A program made the translations under genes and the position numbers. Below, in pieces: positions 8,032 through 15,839 of a stretch of DNA of 64,000 nucleotides. Under the pieces are notes generated by a model that saw nothing but the letters and a program-made list of their open reading frames with translations, made no database searches and was not told the DNA's origin. How positions within the stretch are numbered: position 1 is the stretch's first letter; each line of letters begins with the position of its first letter. Where the stretch lies: the NCBI GenBank assembly GCA_002449305.1, contig DKDI01000032.1, positions 62,001-126,000 of the forward strand. The letters are read 5' to 3'. Origin of the DNA: Treponema sp. UBA6852. Its GTDB lineage: Bacteria; Spirochaetota; Spirochaetia; Treponematales; Treponemataceae.

Positions 8032-8658
8032 ATGCCGCGTGCTGGTCTTACAAGGGAAAAAGTTATTGAGGCGGCGGCCAAGCTTGCGAACGAGCACGGC
8101 CTGAGCTACGTTACAATCACAACGCTTGCCGAGCATTTTGGAATAAAAAAGCCGTCGCTTTACAACCACATTGAAAGCCAGGAGGACATCCAGAAGTCGC
8201 TGATGATTTACGGCTGGACGCACGGAATCGAGCCGCTTTCCGAGCAAATAAAAACTGACGACGCGCACGAGGCCTTGCGCCAGTATGCAAGTCTCTTCTA
8301 TAAATATGCACTTGAAAATCCCGGCGTTTTTGAGGCTATGCTCTGGTACAACAAATACGAAAGCGAAAAGCTAGTTCAGGCGACCGAAAAACTTTACGCA
8401 TTCTTTTTTGCCCAGACCGACAAGCTTAAAATCAGCCGAGAGGTTGCAAATCATCTTTTGCGCACATACCGCGCATTTCTAGAAGGATTTTCGCTTTTAG
8501 TGATTCACAACTCGTTCGGAAACCCGATTTCAATAGAAGAAAGTTTTGACCTTTCGCTCGACGTGATGATAAAGGGCATGGAGCAGTTTGAAGGGAAACT
8601 GGAAGAAAATCAAAAAAAATTAAAGACTGACACTGAAATCCGGAGCATGCAAAAATGA
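8032..8658 (+). CDS. TetR-family transcriptional regulator (WHG-type C-terminal domain)
   Basis: 208 residues from the ATG at 8032, which follows GGGAGG. The N-terminal helix-turn-helix reads VTITTLAEHFGIKKPSLYNH (about 28-47), typical of TetR proteins. The C-terminal part, with RAFLEGFSLL...FGNPISIEESFDLSLDVMIKGM, matches the TetR_C/WHG ligand-binding type. It probably represses its own promoter at the 7832 operator and the clbS-like gene at 11618, and perhaps the divergent MATE exporter; the ligand is unknown. The gene is more G+C-rich than the neighbours at 8880-9870, hinting at a mosaic region. Confidence 0.88.
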   Translation: MPRAGLTREKVIEAAAKLANEHGLSYVTITTLAEHFGIKKPSLYNHIESQEDIQKSLMIYGWTHGIEPLSEQIKTDDAHEALRQYASLFYKYALENPGVFEAMLWYNKYESEKLVQATEKLYAFFFAQTDKLKISREVANHLLRTYRAFLEGFSLLVIHNSFGNPISIEESFDLSLDVMIKGMEQFEGKLEENQKKLKTDTEIRSMQK

Positions 8659-8873
8659 GCAAGTACAATGATTTATGGATTTACGTTGATTTGATTTTCA
8701 GGCAGACAGGCAAAGAAAAACTGGAACTGTCTTTCAGCCAGATAAAAGACGCGGCGGGAATTGAGCTTGACCATTCGTTTTTAAACTGCAAAAAAGAACT
8801 TTTGGAATACGGCTATAAAGTTGAGAAAATCAAACTGAAGGACAAGAAAATTGTATTTTCAAAGGTGAATTAA
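8655..8873 (+). CDS. Small conserved protein of unknown function
   Basis: 72 residues. The ATG overlaps the tetR stop in ATGA, so translational coupling is likely. The sequence has the pattern NDLWIYV...LSFSQIKDAAGIELDHSF, then KKELLEYGYKVEKI. I recall similar small stand-alone proteins in Firmicutes and spirochaetes, but I cannot name a characterised family. No membrane segment or signal peptide is visible; the fold is probably small and cytoplasmic. Its tight coupling to the regulator is the only functional hint. Confidence 0.7.
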   Translation: MSKYNDLWIYVDLIFRQTGKEKLELSFSQIKDAAGIELDHSFLNCKKELLEYGYKVEKIKLKDKKIVFSKVN

Positions 8874-8902
8874 AATTAGACAAGAAAATTGTAATTTCAA
8901 AG
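8841..8902 (+). repeat. 24-bp direct duplication across a gene end
   Basis: The 24 bases at 8841-8864 (inside the end of the small gene) recur at 8879-8902 with one difference (TATTTTC against TAATTTC). The copies are 38 bp apart. The second copy lies between the stop codon and the next gene's ribosome binding site, so a short segmental duplication built this junction. Confidence 0.7.
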
Positions 8903-8914
8903 CGAGGCGCAGCC

Positions 8915-9199
8915 ATGAGTTTATTTAAAAAATTTCCCTTTAAAGATAAGCCTAGCACAGCGGCTATTACCTGCATTCACATTCTTGATGAAAAAAAAAC
9001 TATATTATATGTTTCCCACGATGCCGATGATGGCTGCTGGCAGTTTCTTTGCGGCAAAGAACATAATATTGAAGATTCAAGAGTTGTTTCACTACAGCAA
9101 ATATATGAAATTGACAAATCAATCAAGAAAATCGCAAATTTGGAATATGGAAAATGCGCTTATAGAAAATATAAAAACAGCAAATGGAATGTTCAGTAA
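8915..9199 (+). CDS. Small hypothetical protein with SHDADDGCWQFLCG motif
   Basis: 94 residues; the ATG follows GCGAGGCGC. The centre reads YVSHDADDGCWQFLCG then EDSRVVSLQQIYEIDKSI. This arrangement (VSH-D..-W-Q-F and VSL..I..D.SI) recurs in small proteins of many host-associated bacteria, several encoded beside polymorphic toxin or immunity genes. No experimental function is known to me. It is cytoplasmic by appearance and overlaps the next reading frame by 16 bases. Base composition is lower in G+C than tetR. Confidence 0.65.
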   Translation: MSLFKKFPFKDKPSTAAITCIHILDEKKTILYVSHDADDGCWQFLCGKEHNIEDSRVVSLQQIYEIDKSIKKIANLEYGKCAYRKYKNSKWNVQ

Positions 9200-9875
9200 A
9201 TTGCAATTTATTAGATAAGCTAAAATCTATGGAAGATAAAAATATTCATTCAAAAATTATAAAACAAGTCTGCAAGGAAATTTTAATTCCACTCGGCGTT
9301 TTTCAAAAGGGCAGCTCACGGCTGTATTTGGACGATAACGGTTATTTTTTTATGGTAGTAGAATTTCAGCCGTCAAGTTGGAATTGCGGAACTTATCTGA
9401 ACATAGGTTTGACTTTTTTGTGGGATTATAATCAATCCGATGTTTTATATTTTACTTTTTCAAGGCAACCTGCCGCCAGATACGGAAAGTTTGTGGAATA
9501 TAAAAATGAAAGTCAATTCAGAAAAGAAATAACAGATTTGGCAAACATTGCAAAAGAGGAAATACTATTTTACAGAAAATTAAGAGATATAGAGTTTGCA
9601 AAGAATTGGATAATTGCATATACAAAAAAAACAATGAAGGAAAATATGCGAGATTTGGACTTGATGTCGCCAATATTTGTACTTTAAATAATAATATGAA
9701 ATCAGCGAAATTTTATTATGAAAATTATCATAGAGAACTAAATACAGAAGAACAAATGGACTGCAAAAAATTAAGCAGAGAATATTTGAATTCTAACATT
9801 AAGGCAACGAGAAAAATGTGGCATAGTAAACCGTCAATGAAAAAAATGCCAGTCTCGGTGATGTATGACATTTAA
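9184..9875 (+). pseudogene. DUF4304-like protein interrupted by a frameshift at an A8 run
   Basis: Frame 1 (9184-9687, 167 codons) resembles DUF4304-type proteins: a helix IIKQVCKEILIPLGVFQKG, then strand motifs YFFMVVEFQPS and LNIGLTFLW. After the run of eight A at 9624-9631 the sequence stops making sense in that frame, while the frame one base back continues with NNEGKYARFGLDVANICTL, a helical repeat and a normal C-terminus to 9875. Joined at the A-run, the product is about 230 residues, the usual family size. The start could also be 9232 (MEDKNIHSK). Either the gene is broken, the read has a one-base homopolymer error, or -1 slippage occurs on A AAA AAA. Confidence 0.65.
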
Positions 9876-9975
9876 TTAAAATTCAGTAGCTTGTCGGAAT
9901 AGATGTGATACTAAGCATTATAAATTTATCTCATTGAACCGAGAAAAACGAAATGGAAACCAAAGAGGAAACCGA

Positions 9976-10914
9976 ATGATTCTGAACACAGGAGCAAGAA
10001 CAGACACAGTTCAATATTTTTCGGACTGGCTTTTGAAGCGGTTCGAGGAAGGTTTTGTCTACACGCGGAATCCGCTTTTTCCGAGCAAGGTTACGCGGTA
10101 TGAGCTTTCGCCGGACAAAATTGATGCGGTTCTTTTCTGCTCAAAAAACTACACGCCGATTCTTTCGCGCATTCGGGAAATCACCTCAAAGTACAGGACG
10201 TATTTTCATTACACAATCACCGCCTACGGAAAAGACATTGAGCCGGGAGTTCCGCCAATCGAGGAGAGCGTAAAAACTTTGACTGAGCTTTCAAAAATCG
10301 TGGGAAGGCAAAAAATCGCCTGGAGATACGATCCGGTTCTTCTTACGCAAAAATACACAATAGAAAGACACGCCCAGACATTCAGGTGGCTCTGCGGAAA
10401 GCTTGCGCCCTACATTGACCGCTGTATTTTCAGTTTTGTTGAAATCTACAAGAAACTTCAGGTGAATATGCCGGAACTGATTCCATTTTCCGAATCCGAC
10501 ATGAACATTCTGGCGGAAATTCTTGGAAAAACCGCGAAGGAATTCGGAATCCGGATTCAGACCTGCGGAACAAACGGGGACTTTTCAAGATTCGGAATAG
10601 AAAAATCCGGCTGCGCAACGCTTGAGATTTTAGGAAATGCGAACAACTGCGAATTCAGAAATTTAAAGCACAAAGGTCTGCGTTCCGGCTGCCACTGCAT
10701 AGAAAGCCGCGACATCGGCGCCTACGACACCTGCCTGAACGGATGCAAATACTGCTATGCTAACAAAAATCCGCAGAAAGCATTTGAAAACTATAAATTC
10801 CACAATCCGGACTCGCCGATTCTCCTTGGAGAATTAAAACCAACCGACACGATAATTCAGGGAAACCAGCAGAGTTTTCTGAAAAAAGAATTTCTGCATG
10901 GCGAACTGTTTTAG
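9976..10914 (+). CDS. DUF1848 family protein with radical-SAM-like cysteine cluster
   Basis: 312 residues from the ATG at 9976, which follows GAGGAAACC; a longer frame from 9934 has no ribosome binding site. The sequence is typical of DUF1848: MILNTGARTDTVQYFSDW at the start, WRYDPVLL near 125, and a C-terminal cluster SGCHCIESRDIGAYDTC followed by NGCKYCYAN. The CxxCxYCYAN arrangement looks like an Fe-S site at the C-terminal end. The reaction is not known. It lies 23 bp before the MmcQ/YjbR gene and is probably co-transcribed. Confidence 0.85.
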   Translation: MILNTGARTDTVQYFSDWLLKRFEEGFVYTRNPLFPSKVTRYELSPDKIDAVLFCSKNYTPILSRIREITSKYRTYFHYTITAYGKDIEPGVPPIEESVKTLTELSKIVGRQKIAWRYDPVLLTQKYTIERHAQTFRWLCGKLAPYIDRCIFSFVEIYKKLQVNMPELIPFSESDMNILAEILGKTAKEFGIRIQTCGTNGDFSRFGIEKSGCATLEILGNANNCEFRNLKHKGLRSGCHCIESRDIGAYDTCLNGCKYCYANKNPQKAFENYKFHNPDSPILLGELKPTDTIIQGNQQSFLKKEFLHGELF

Positions 10915-10937
10915 GTGGATTAAAAGCGGAAAGCAGA

Positions 10938-11597
10938 ATGTTTGAAGAAATTTTCAGCCACAAAAAACTTAATCTTGAAAAACTCAAAGTCTACGGATTT
11001 TCGGATCAAAACGGCGAATACAAATTCAGCTCAGGAATTTTGAACGGCGAATTCCAGCTTGAAATCAAAATAGACAAAAACGGGATTTCGGACACGACGC
11101 TTACGGAAAAATCGACAGGCGAGGAATACATTTTATATAAGACAAAGGCGAGCGGAGAATTCGTGGGAAATGTCCGCAGTGAAATTGAAAAAAAACTTAG
11201 CGAAATCGCAGAAAAATGCTTTGACACCGCAATTTTTAAAAGCGGGCAGACAATCGACCTGATTAAATACGCGCGTGAAAAATACAGCACAGAGCCGGAA
11301 TTTCTTTGGGAAAAATTTTCAGATAACGCGGTTTTGCGCAGAAAGGACACTGAAAAATGGTTCGCGGTTCTGCTCACGGTTTCCCGCCGAAAGCTCGGAA
11401 TGCATTCGGACGAAATCGTCGAAATCGTTGATTTGCGGGCTCAGCCTGAAAATATTGCGGCACTGGTTGACGGCAAAAAATTCTTTCCGGGCTGGCACAT
11501 GAACAAAATGCACTGGTTCACAATAATTCTTGACGGCTCGGTTTCTTTTGATAAAATCTGCAAAAAAATCGATGAAAGCTGGAATCTTGCAAATTAA
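10938..11597 (+). CDS. MmcQ/YjbR family protein
   Basis: 219 residues. The C-terminal 115 residues are an MmcQ/YjbR (CyaY-like double wing) domain: EFLWEKFSDNAVLRRKD, KWFAVLL, then FPGWHMNKMHWFTIILDG and a final helix. The N-terminal 100 residues form a separate beta-rich part, as in the longer members of the family. The domain is sometimes called DNA-binding from its fold, but no clear biochemical role is established. It follows the DUF1848 gene and precedes the clbS-like promoter. Confidence 0.82.
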   Translation: MFEEIFSHKKLNLEKLKVYGFSDQNGEYKFSSGILNGEFQLEIKIDKNGISDTTLTEKSTGEEYILYKTKASGEFVGNVRSEIEKKLSEIAEKCFDTAIFKSGQTIDLIKYAREKYSTEPEFLWEKFSDNAVLRRKDTEKWFAVLLTVSRRKLGMHSDEIVEIVDLRAQPENIAALVDGKKFFPGWHMNKMHWFTIILDGSVSFDKICKKIDESWNLAN

Positions 11598-11616
11598 AAC
11601 ACTTTCGTTATATAAT
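11587..11616 (+). promoter_or_regulatory. Promoter of the clbS-like gene
   Basis: TTGCAA at 11587-11592 and TATAAT at 11611-11616 are 18 bp apart. The -35 hexamer overlaps the last codons of the MmcQ/YjbR gene, and the operator copy begins one base after the -10 box. Confidence 0.55.
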
Positions 11617-11617
11617 A

Positions 11618-11632
11618 ACTAACTAAATTAGT
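11618..11632. promoter_or_regulatory. Palindromic operator, copy 2 (probable TetR site)
   Basis: ACTAACTAAATTAGT differs from the tetR operator (7832-7846) at two of 15 positions, both in the spacer, and keeps the ACTAA/TTAGT arms. It overlaps the expected transcription start of the clbS-like gene. Confidence 0.6.
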
Positions 11633-11647
11633 TTTAAGGAAGTAAAA

Positions 11648-12223
11648 ATGCCAAGACCGCAGAACAAAGCCGACCTGATTGCGCTTGCAGAAAAAAACTA
11701 TGATGAGCTTTTAAAATTCATCGATTCGATGAGCCAAGACGAAAAATCCACGCCGTTCGACTTTTCTTCGCTGAACAAAAAGGAGGCGCACTGGAGCCGC
11801 GACAGGAACGTGCGCGATGTGATTTGCCACCTTGTTGAATGGCACAAGCTGCTTCTGAAATTTGTAGCAGAAAATATGAAAGGCGGAAGCGGCGAAAAAT
11901 CCGAAAACAAAAAGCCTGCGATTGTGTACCAGTTTTTGCCCGAACCGTACAACTGGAAAAACTACGGCGACATGAACCGCGCAATCTGGAAGAACTGCCA
12001 GAATATTACGACGGAAAAAGCCCTTGCCGACTTTGCCGAATCACACAAAAAACTGATGGAACTTGCGGAATCCTTTTCCGACGAGGAGCTTTTTGCAAAA
12101 AAGCATTTCGCCTGGACAGGAACAACGAACCTCGGCGCATATTTTATCAGCACAACCAGCAGCCACTACGACTGGGCAATTAAGAAACTGAAGGCGCACA
12201 GAAAGATTGCCACGGGGAAGTGA
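11648..12223 (+). CDS. ClbS/DfsB-family four-helix bundle protein
   Basis: 191 residues starting after AAGGAAG. It matches the ClbS/DfsB (DUF1706) family, a DinB-like four-helix bundle: MPRPQNKADLIALAEKNYDEL, then RDRNVRDVICHLVEWHKLLL, PYNWKNYGDMNRAIW and a final helix ending SHYDWAIKKLKAH. ClbS of colibactin producers hydrolyses the genotoxin cyclopropane and so protects the cell; most homologues, as here, lie far from any toxin cluster and their substrate is unknown. Control by a TetR operator beside its promoter fits a detoxification role. Confidence 0.87.
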   Translation: MPRPQNKADLIALAEKNYDELLKFIDSMSQDEKSTPFDFSSLNKKEAHWSRDRNVRDVICHLVEWHKLLLKFVAENMKGGSGEKSENKKPAIVYQFLPEPYNWKNYGDMNRAIWKNCQNITTEKALADFAESHKKLMELAESFSDEELFAKKHFAWTGTTNLGAYFISTTSSHYDWAIKKLKAHRKIATGK

Positions 12224-12397
12224 GATGGATTATCAAGACAAGTCCGATAATGACATAAAAAGTACTTTTGGGAGATTTCCTTTCACAGGCTTTTTGCTTA
12301 TGTTTTGAGTTGATTAAAAATGATTTTTTCAAGCTAGAAGTTGCCCTTTTTATGCATTCTGTAAGTTGTTCAATTTTAATATATGTCAGTTTGAATA
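12224..12397. other. Intergenic stretch with a repeat fragment
   Basis: Between two gene ends. The part 12227-12260 matches the right half of the palindromic repeat seen at 43709 and 45753 (GATTATC...CCGATAATGACAT). The rest shows nothing I can support; a 69-codon frame at 12268-12477 is judged accidental because it runs through the terminator and the 3' end of the opposite gene. Confidence 0.5.
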
Positions 12398-12431
12398 TAA
12401 AAAAACGACCGCAAGAAAAACTTACGGCCGT
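12398..12431 (-). terminator. Rho-independent terminator of the zinc-ribbon membrane gene
   Basis: On the minus strand an 11-bp stem (ACGGCCGTAAG with CTTGCGGTCGT, two G-U pairs, TTTTT loop) is followed by a run of T. It begins 11 bases after the stop of the gene at 12442-12882. Confidence 0.75.
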
Positions 12432-12441
12432 TGAATTAAAC

Positions 12442-12882
12442 CTATTGGAGTTTCATGTAGATGATAATAGCTATTGAAAGCACTATCGGAATTCCAAACT
12501 GAATGAACCAGCGGAAACTTTTTCCTTTGCCTCGTACTATGATATTTTGTACAATGGCAAGAACCACAGGAATTATTACATTCGATGGAAATTGAAAAAT
12601 CCCAAGGAATCTTGCCAATCCCACGAGATTGAACTTCATGCAGACTTTTGCCACAATCAGATAATAAATCATCCAGCCGATGGACATTACTATCGAGCGG
12701 AATATGAATGCGCCCACATCATCCCTGTAATACCACATTAACTGATAACGTTCTTCATCAATTGCGTCCTGTTCCTGCTGTCCTGATTCGCAATAGCATT
12801 TTTTTGAGCAGTATCCGCCATTCCATTTTAGCGGTCTGTATTCTCCACAGTAATTGCAATATCCATAATTGTTTTCTGACAT
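12442..12882 (-). CDS. Zinc-ribbon membrane protein of unknown function
   Basis: 146 residues, start preceded by AGGAGG. Cysteines 9, 12, 25 and 29 (CNYC...CSKKC) form a small zinc ribbon at the N-terminus. Three hydrophobic segments follow at about 60-82, 96-114 and 124-144. The zinc ribbon is probably cytoplasmic. I do not recognise a family. It is the second gene of a two-gene operon after the 592-residue coiled-coil protein (gap 22 bp) and ends at a good terminator, so the pair is a self-contained unit. Confidence 0.75.
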   Translation of the reverse strand: MSENNYGYCNYCGEYRPLKWNGGYCSKKCYCESGQQEQDAIDEERYQLMWYYRDDVGAFIFRSIVMSIGWMIYYLIVAKVCMKFNLVGLARFLGIFQFPSNVIIPVVLAIVQNIIVRGKGKSFRWFIQFGIPIVLSIAIIIYMKLQ

Positions 12883-12904
12883 AAAAAACCTCCTGTCATA
12901 TTAT

Positions 12905-14683
12905 TTACATTTTATGCATGTTATACTTATATTGTTCATATAATCCTAAACCAGTTAAATCAGTAATTGAGACTATAGAGCCGTCATCCGCAGTCGCAAT
13001 CTCAAAAACACCATAGTATCTATGATGCGAATTTCGCTTTCCAGTTCGCTTTGTAATTTCGCCAGTATAATCGTCGATGCTAAGAAAAACCACTGTTGTT
13101 TTTCCTACGGCAAGGCAGCCCGAAAGATTTTCCTTGAGCCAGACGTTAAGTTCGTCAGAGAATGGAAGGCATCTATCAGGATTTGATTCAATTCTCGTTT
13201 TACAAGATTGAATTTTGTCCTGAACTTCGTTTTCTGCTATGGCATACATATAAACATGCCTCATTAATGATTCTTCAAGTTTGAAGTTTTTACTTGCCGA
13301 AGAGAATTCATTCGTTTCATTATTGTTAGTAACAGTCCATTCGACAAATGATTTTTTGTATTTGTCATTTCGTTTTACCGTATCAATTCCTATAAAAATT
13401 CCAAAACCAAGCACTGCTGCAACAAGAACAGCAGACAGAATAGAAACAATTTTATACCAAAGTTTAGGCCAGTGGTTCAGATGCCAGTTCCCGATTTTCC
13501 CAATCAGAATCTTGACTTTGCTGTTTGAAGCTCTATTTGCATGGAATTCGTCGAGCAAGGTTGTATATTCGGAGCAATATTCTTCAAACTGTGAACCAAA
13601 CTGCTCAAGATTTGATGCAATTTCATCGTTTTCATAATTTTTGTTCATTTCTATTTTAAAATTCTTCCGGTCTATACCAAGCACAAAATTCTTGCAGAGA
13701 GCCTGTATTTTTTGTGTTGCTGTTTCCACCTTCTTTTTCGGAACAATAAATTCGCTCTTTGCTGAATAAGATAGTTTTGCGGAATATATATCATTTGAAG
13801 TCAAAGCAGTGACAATCCTTCCCTTGATTTTTTTCGCCTTGATTTTGCGTGCGGCTGAATACAAAATGCTTTTAGGTGTTTTTACAAACTGTTGCTTTTC
13901 ATAAGTTTTGCCTTCTTTCTTTATAAGTTCCTCGAATTTTTCAAATTGTTTTCTGTAGGCGTTCTGAATGAAGAAAAGCCTTGAGAAAAGCTCGTCTTTT
14001 GTACCCTGCGACAATGTTATCTGGGAATTTTTGATTGTGCTCAAGAATTCAACGCTTTCGTTCATGAGATTAAGTTCGTAAACATCAAGAATGAAATCTT
14101 CGATTTTATTTGCAAGGACTTCTTTTTCGTTTTCCGCCTTTTCTAAGCAGGATTCAGCCGCATTCATTTGTCTCTTCCAATTGTCAACCTGCCCTTTATA
14201 GCGGTTTAATTCTGCTTTTGCCATAGCCTCACGCTTTTTTGCTTCATTATAACCTAGTCGGTCTACAATAATTTTTTGGCGAGGACCAGCACCTTTTCCG
14301 CCAGCAGTTTGCATACCATTAAACATGCCACTTCCATGCCACTCATTATCCTCATAATCCATGCAGGCATCCATATCTCTTTGAGCATCACTGACTGCCT
14401 GTTCCGCAGCGTCATACTGGTCTTTAACAGCATCATACTGGGATTTTTTTTCATCATATTCAGCCTGAAATTTTTGAATTTTCGCATCGATTTCGGGCAT
14501 TACCGCATTGTTCCATTTTATTGCATAGTTTGCCGAAGCCTTTCCCACTGCATCAGCCGTTTCCTGCTCCCAACTAACGCACATTCCTTTCCAGGTTGCC
14601 AGAGCCGACTTCGCACCTGCCTCTGCATTTGATGCTGTAACCGACTGTTGCAGAACCGACAATGCACTTTGATTTACACTCAT
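12905..14683 (-). CDS. Coiled-coil membrane protein of unknown function, operon partner of the zinc-ribbon protein
   Basis: 592 residues from the ATG at 14683, preceded by GGAGG. The layout is: N-terminal helical part with TWKGMCVSWEQ at 30-40; strongly coiled-coil stretch at about 60-200, broken by a Gly-rich loop (117-134); a second helical part to about 390; one transmembrane helix at 411-433; then a polar C-terminal domain of about 155 residues on the far side of the membrane. No signal peptide or catalytic motif is seen and I do not recognise the family. The W-x-G near the N-terminus recalls WXG proteins only superficially. Confidence 0.7.
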   Translation of the reverse strand: MSVNQSALSVLQQSVTASNAEAGAKSALATWKGMCVSWEQETADAVGKASANYAIKWNNAVMPEIDAKIQKFQAEYDEKKSQYDAVKDQYDAAEQAVSDAQRDMDACMDYEDNEWHGSGMFNGMQTAGGKGAGPRQKIIVDRLGYNEAKKREAMAKAELNRYKGQVDNWKRQMNAAESCLEKAENEKEVLANKIEDFILDVYELNLMNESVEFLSTIKNSQITLSQGTKDELFSRLFFIQNAYRKQFEKFEELIKKEGKTYEKQQFVKTPKSILYSAARKIKAKKIKGRIVTALTSNDIYSAKLSYSAKSEFIVPKKKVETATQKIQALCKNFVLGIDRKNFKIEMNKNYENDEIASNLEQFGSQFEEYCSEYTTLLDEFHANRASNSKVKILIGKIGNWHLNHWPKLWYKIVSILSAVLVAAVLGFGIFIGIDTVKRNDKYKKSFVEWTVTNNNETNEFSSASKNFKLEESLMRHVYMYAIAENEVQDKIQSCKTRIESNPDRCLPFSDELNVWLKENLSGCLAVGKTTVVFLSIDDYTGEITKRTGKRNSHHRYYGVFEIATADDGSIVSITDLTGLGLYEQYKYNMHKM

Positions 14684-14726
14684 TATTTTGCCTCCATTTT
14701 TCAGCATGACTTATATCAGTAGTGAA

Positions 14727-14732
14727 ATTATA
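14727..14732 (-). promoter_or_regulatory. Probable -10 box of the coiled-coil/zinc-ribbon operon
   Basis: On the minus strand TATAAT (preceded by GCA) lies about 44 bases before the start codon at 14683. A good -35 hexamer at the right distance is not evident (TGCAAA is the nearest candidate). Confidence 0.4.
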
Positions 14733-14797
14733 TGCTGAGAAAAGGAAATTTTTGCATGAAACCCTACAAGAAAGATTATGAAATTTTACATAAAAAA

Positions 14798-14814
14798 TTG
14801 TGAAAAATTCACAA
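14798..14814. repeat. Perfect 17-bp palindrome in the intergenic region
   Basis: TTGTGAAAAATTCACAA has 7-bp arms around AAA. It is about 66 bases upstream of the minus-strand -10 box and just left of the GNAT fragment. It could be a regulator site or merely a short hairpin. Confidence 0.4.
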
Positions 14815-14841
14815 GAAGCGTTTCTTATATGCAAATCAAAT

Positions 14842-14960
14842 CGCCAAAGCCCAAAATGATGCTCCTGACTGGCTCAAAAAGAGAATCCACTAAAAACTTC
14901 TACGAGTGCGACGGCTACAACAGCACCTACAAAACAGCGTTTATTCAGTGGGTTGAATAG
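14842..14960 (+). pseudogene. C-terminal remnant of a GNAT acetyltransferase
   Basis: The frame ending at 14960 encodes MMLLTGSKRESTKNFYE followed by CDGYNSTYKTAFIQWVE. This is the terminal strand-helix-strand of a GNAT N-acetyltransferase (the TGSK..ST..FY...GY...KTAF..W pattern). About 100 residues of N-terminal domain, including the acetyl-CoA loop, are absent, so it is a decayed fragment. A complete but different GNAT is encoded 880 bp to the right. The rest of the 14684-15011 gap holds only the promoter and palindrome noted separately. Confidence 0.6.
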
Positions 14961-15011
14961 TAGGGAAAAAAATCGACACATTGCGTACTGTATACATTTT
15001 TTCAAAATGCA

Positions 15012-15767
15012 CTAAAACTTCATTGTAAATTTGCAGTACGGATAGTTTGAGCAGCCGTAAAATTTTCCGTATTTTCCGTTTCGGAGTTTCAGTTCATTGC
15101 CACATTTTGGGCAAATTTGATTTTTCGCTTTCAAGCGATTTTCTGTTACGGTTTTGTGAATGTTTTCAACGTGCTGCTTTTCGTTTTTTCTGTCCTGAAT
15201 GTTGTGTGATTCAATCACCTGAATAATATCATAAACTTCTTTCGGCGAAAGATTTTCTTCCCTTGATTCATTTTTTATCGCCCGCAAAAGTCTTGTGTCA
15301 TAAACAACAATGCTGCTTGCGGATATTTCCTTTAGGATTCCGCTTCCTGTAAAAACGACAATCGGCATAAACTTCGCGTTTGGAAAATCGGCAAGCAAAT
15401 TTTTCAGCGCGTAAACGTGAGCCCAGTTTTGCTTTATGGGATTTCTGAACTGATTTTTTTCTTTGTAGATGACTTGCATCCAGTTTTCGGCGTTTTCATT
15501 TCCGAAAATCCAGCCTTTGTAGTTTTTCGTCTCAATCACGAAAATTCCGTAAACCGAAACAATAATATGGTCTATCTGAACTGTTCCGCCGTTTTTAGTC
15601 TGAAGAATAACATTGTTCAAGATTTTGTAGTCATTGTGATTCAGCAAATTCAGACGGCTTGCAACGCTGATTTCTCCGATTCTGCCTTTTATTTTTGCAC
15701 GGTTTTTAGCAAGAAAAATGAAAAATGCAAGCAAGGCAACAAAAAACAAAAATGGCAAAAATTCCAT
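15012..15767 (-). CDS. NERD-domain membrane protein with topoisomerase-type zinc finger
   Basis: 251 residues. An N-terminal membrane helix (about 3-20) is followed by a NERD (nuclease-related) domain: KGRIGEISVASRL, then DHIIVSVYGIFVIETKNYKGWIFG with the acidic and E-x-K residues of the PD-(D/E)xK-like core. The C-terminus is a four-cysteine zinc ribbon of the type found at the end of topoisomerase I (CPKCG...GCSNYPYC). NERD proteins are predicted nucleases or DNA/RNA-processing factors; some occur near defence or stress loci. The gene is flanked by GNAT genes. Confidence 0.85.
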   Translation of the reverse strand: MEFLPFLFFVALLAFFIFLAKNRAKIKGRIGEISVASRLNLLNHNDYKILNNVILQTKNGGTVQIDHIIVSVYGIFVIETKNYKGWIFGNENAENWMQVIYKEKNQFRNPIKQNWAHVYALKNLLADFPNAKFMPIVVFTGSGILKEISASSIVVYDTRLLRAIKNESREENLSPKEVYDIIQVIESHNIQDRKNEKQHVENIHKTVTENRLKAKNQICPKCGNELKLRNGKYGKFYGCSNYPYCKFTMKF

Positions 15768-15839
15768 AGTTTGAAAATATCACAGTTCTATGATTTTTGC
15801 TATAATTGAAATTGACTTTTATAGTAGGAGAAACCCAAA

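Noticed and set aside
12268..12477. 69-codon frame on the plus strand
   Set aside because: It crosses a good minus-strand terminator and the 3' end of the zinc-ribbon gene.
14587..14599. WXG100/type VII secretion link from the W-x-G in the coiled-coil protein
   Set aside because: The motif is in a 592-residue membrane protein with no EssC-like ATPase nearby; a chance match is more likely.
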